The notes below the pieces were generated by a model, which saw only the letters and a program-made list of their open reading frames with translations, was not told the origin of the DNA and searched no databases. From positions 1 to 6,214 of the forward strand of contig JAKSPX010000101.1 in the NCBI GenBank assembly GCA_024404415.1: DNA of 6,214 bases, written 5' to 3'. Every line of letters starts with the position of its first letter. Position 1 is the stretch's first letter. The translations under genes and the position numbers were made by a program. This document shows positions 5,140 through 6,214 of this stretch, in pieces. The DNA is from Clostridia bacterium (GTDB lineage Bacteria > Bacillota > Clostridia > Oscillospirales > QAMX01).

Positions 5140-6214
5140 ATGGCAAAAGAACTTTCCAAGATCTACGATCCGAAAGCCACAGAGGATCGCATCTATGCCG
5201 AATGGCTGGAATCCAAGAGCTTCCACGCCGACGAGAATTCGGATAAAGAACCCTTCACCATCGTCATCCCGCCTCCCAACGTGACCGGCAAGCTCCACAT
5301 GGGCCACGCGCTGGATGAGACCCTGCAGGATATCCTCATCCGCACCAAGAGGATGCAGGGCTACGAAGCTTTATGGATCCCCGGCACCGACCACGCGGGC
5401 ATCGCTACGCAGATCAAGGTGGAAGCCGAGATCCGCGAAAAAGAGGGCAAGACCCGCTTTGATTACGGCCGCGAGGAATTTTTGAAGAAGGTCTGGGCGT
5501 GGAAGGAACTCTACGGCTCCAACATCATCAATCAGCTCAAGAAGCTCGGCTCCTCCTGCGACTGGGACCGCGAGCGCTTCACCATGGACGAGGGCTGCTC
5601 CAAGGCCGTCCGCGAGGTGTTCGTCTCCCTTTACGAAAAGGGCCTCATCTATAAGGGCGAGAGGATCATCAACTGGTGCCCCTCCTGCACCACCGCGCTC
5701 TCCGATGCCGAGGTCGAATACACCGATCAGGCGGGTCACTTCTGGCACATCCGTTATCCGTTCGCGGACGGCTCGGGCGAACTCATCATCGCCACCACCC
5801 GCCCCGAGACGCTGCTCGGCGACGTGGCCGTCGCCGTCAATCCCGAGGACGAAAGATACAAGGATATCGTCGGCAAGATGCTCATCCTGCCGCTCTGCAA
5901 TCGTGAGATCCCGGTCGTCGCCGACGAATACGTTGAAAAGGACTTCGGTACCGGCTGCGTGAAGATCACGCCGTGCCACGACCCGAACGACTTTGAAGTT
6001 GCCAACCGCCACGACCTGCCGCACATCCTCATTCTGGACGGCAAGGCCCGCATCAATGAAAACGGCGGCAAGTACTGCGGCATGGATCGCTACGACGCGA
6101 GAAAGGCCATCGTTGCCGACCTCGAGGAGCAGGGCTACCTCGTCAAGGTCGAGAATTATTCCCACAACGTCGGTACCTGCTACCGCTGCGGCACCACCGT
6201 CGAGCCCATCACCT
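5140..6214 (+). CDS. valS: Valyl-tRNA synthetase, N-terminal part (3' end outside window)
   Basis: A class Ia aminoacyl-tRNA synthetase that charges tRNA-Val with valine in the cytoplasm. The first 358 codons are present, of about 880 usual. The start ATG at 5140 follows gaaagg (5125-5130) by nine bases, and the MAKELSKIYDPKATEDRIYAEW opening is typical. The class I signature is PPPNVTGKLHMGHAL, with the HIGH-type motif HMGH at residues 53-56. It is followed by WIPGTDHAGIATQ (79-91), which distinguishes ValRS, and WDRERFTMD. The CP1 insertion holds a WCPSC cysteine pair (C180, C183) and CYRC (C347, C350), probable zinc ligands. Its editing-site elements are TTRPETLLGD (219-228) and GTGCVKITPCHDPNDFEV, which hydrolyse mischarged Thr-tRNA-Val. 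The KMSKS loop and anticodon-binding domain lie beyond the window. Expression is controlled by the T-box directly upstream. No frameshift is seen. Confidence 0.97.
   Translation, partial: MAKELSKIYDPKATEDRIYAEWLESKSFHADENSDKEPFTIVIPPPNVTGKLHMGHALDETLQDILIRTKRMQGYEALWIPGTDHAGIATQIKVEAEIREKEGKTRFDYGREEFLKKVWAWKELYGSNIINQLKKLGSSCDWDRERFTMDEGCSKAVREVFVSLYEKGLIYKGERIINWCPSCTTALSDAEVEYTDQAGHFWHIRYPFADGSGELIIATTRPETLLGDVAVAVNPEDERYKDIVGKMLILPLCNREIPVVADEYVEKDFGTGCVKITPCHDPNDFEVANRHDLPHILILDGKARINENGGKYCGMDRYDARKAIVADLEEQGYLVKVENYSHNVGTCYRCGTTVEPIT

Noticed and set aside
5371..6165. 264-codon open frame on the - strand inside valS
   Set aside because: It is antisense to an unmistakable valyl-tRNA synthetase and arises from the biased third positions of GC-rich codons; the translation has no recognisable family features.
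1..6214. Search for CRISPR arrays, insertion sequences, tRNA or rRNA genes and attachment sites
   Set aside because: No repeated spacer pattern, transposase motif, tRNA-like cloverleaf or flanking direct repeats around the TA cassette could be seen by eye.

Overview
The window looks like the chromosome of a GC-rich member of the Clostridia (Bacillota). The evidence is purine-rich Shine-Dalgarno sites, sigma-A-type promoters, a T-box riboswitch in front of valS, and a COG4100-type PLP enzyme of the kind common in Firmicutes. Most genes are GC-rich: three 60-base lines I counted by hand in the host genes gave about 58-73% GC. No species can be named from this.

Left part (1-2591, + strand): the 3' two-thirds of a phenylacetate-CoA ligase (PaaK family), a small tandem-ACT protein 12 bases downstream, and after a 62-base gap with a perfect 13-bp inverted repeat, a PLP-dependent methionine gamma-lyase/aluminium-resistance family protein. 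The first two form an operon-like pair. In related genomes this pair often accompanies indolepyruvate:ferredoxin oxidoreductase, which suggests aryl or amino-acid-derived acid activation; any such partner would lie upstream of the window.

Middle (2592-3276): a compact, AT-richer toxin-antitoxin cassette of the DinJ/RelB-YafQ type. It has its own consensus promoter (TTGACA, 17-base spacer, TATAAT), an 8-base overlap between antitoxin and toxin genes, and a bidirectional terminator at its end. The toxin keeps every residue expected for RNase activity. The cassette's composition and self-contained layout point to horizontal acquisition.

Right part (3277-6214): a convergent MATE-family multidrug/sodium antiporter on the - strand. 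A divergent control region then separates it from a roughly 300-base valine T-box leader (specifier GUC) and the first 358 codons of valyl-tRNA synthetase. The MATE promoter overlaps its first ATG, so translation probably starts 20 codons further in.

I saw no wholly undescribed system. The points most worth checking are the TA cassette and its repeat-rich promoter, the MATE start, the inverted repeat at 1252-1282 whose T-tract faces the wrong way for the local genes, and the T-box.
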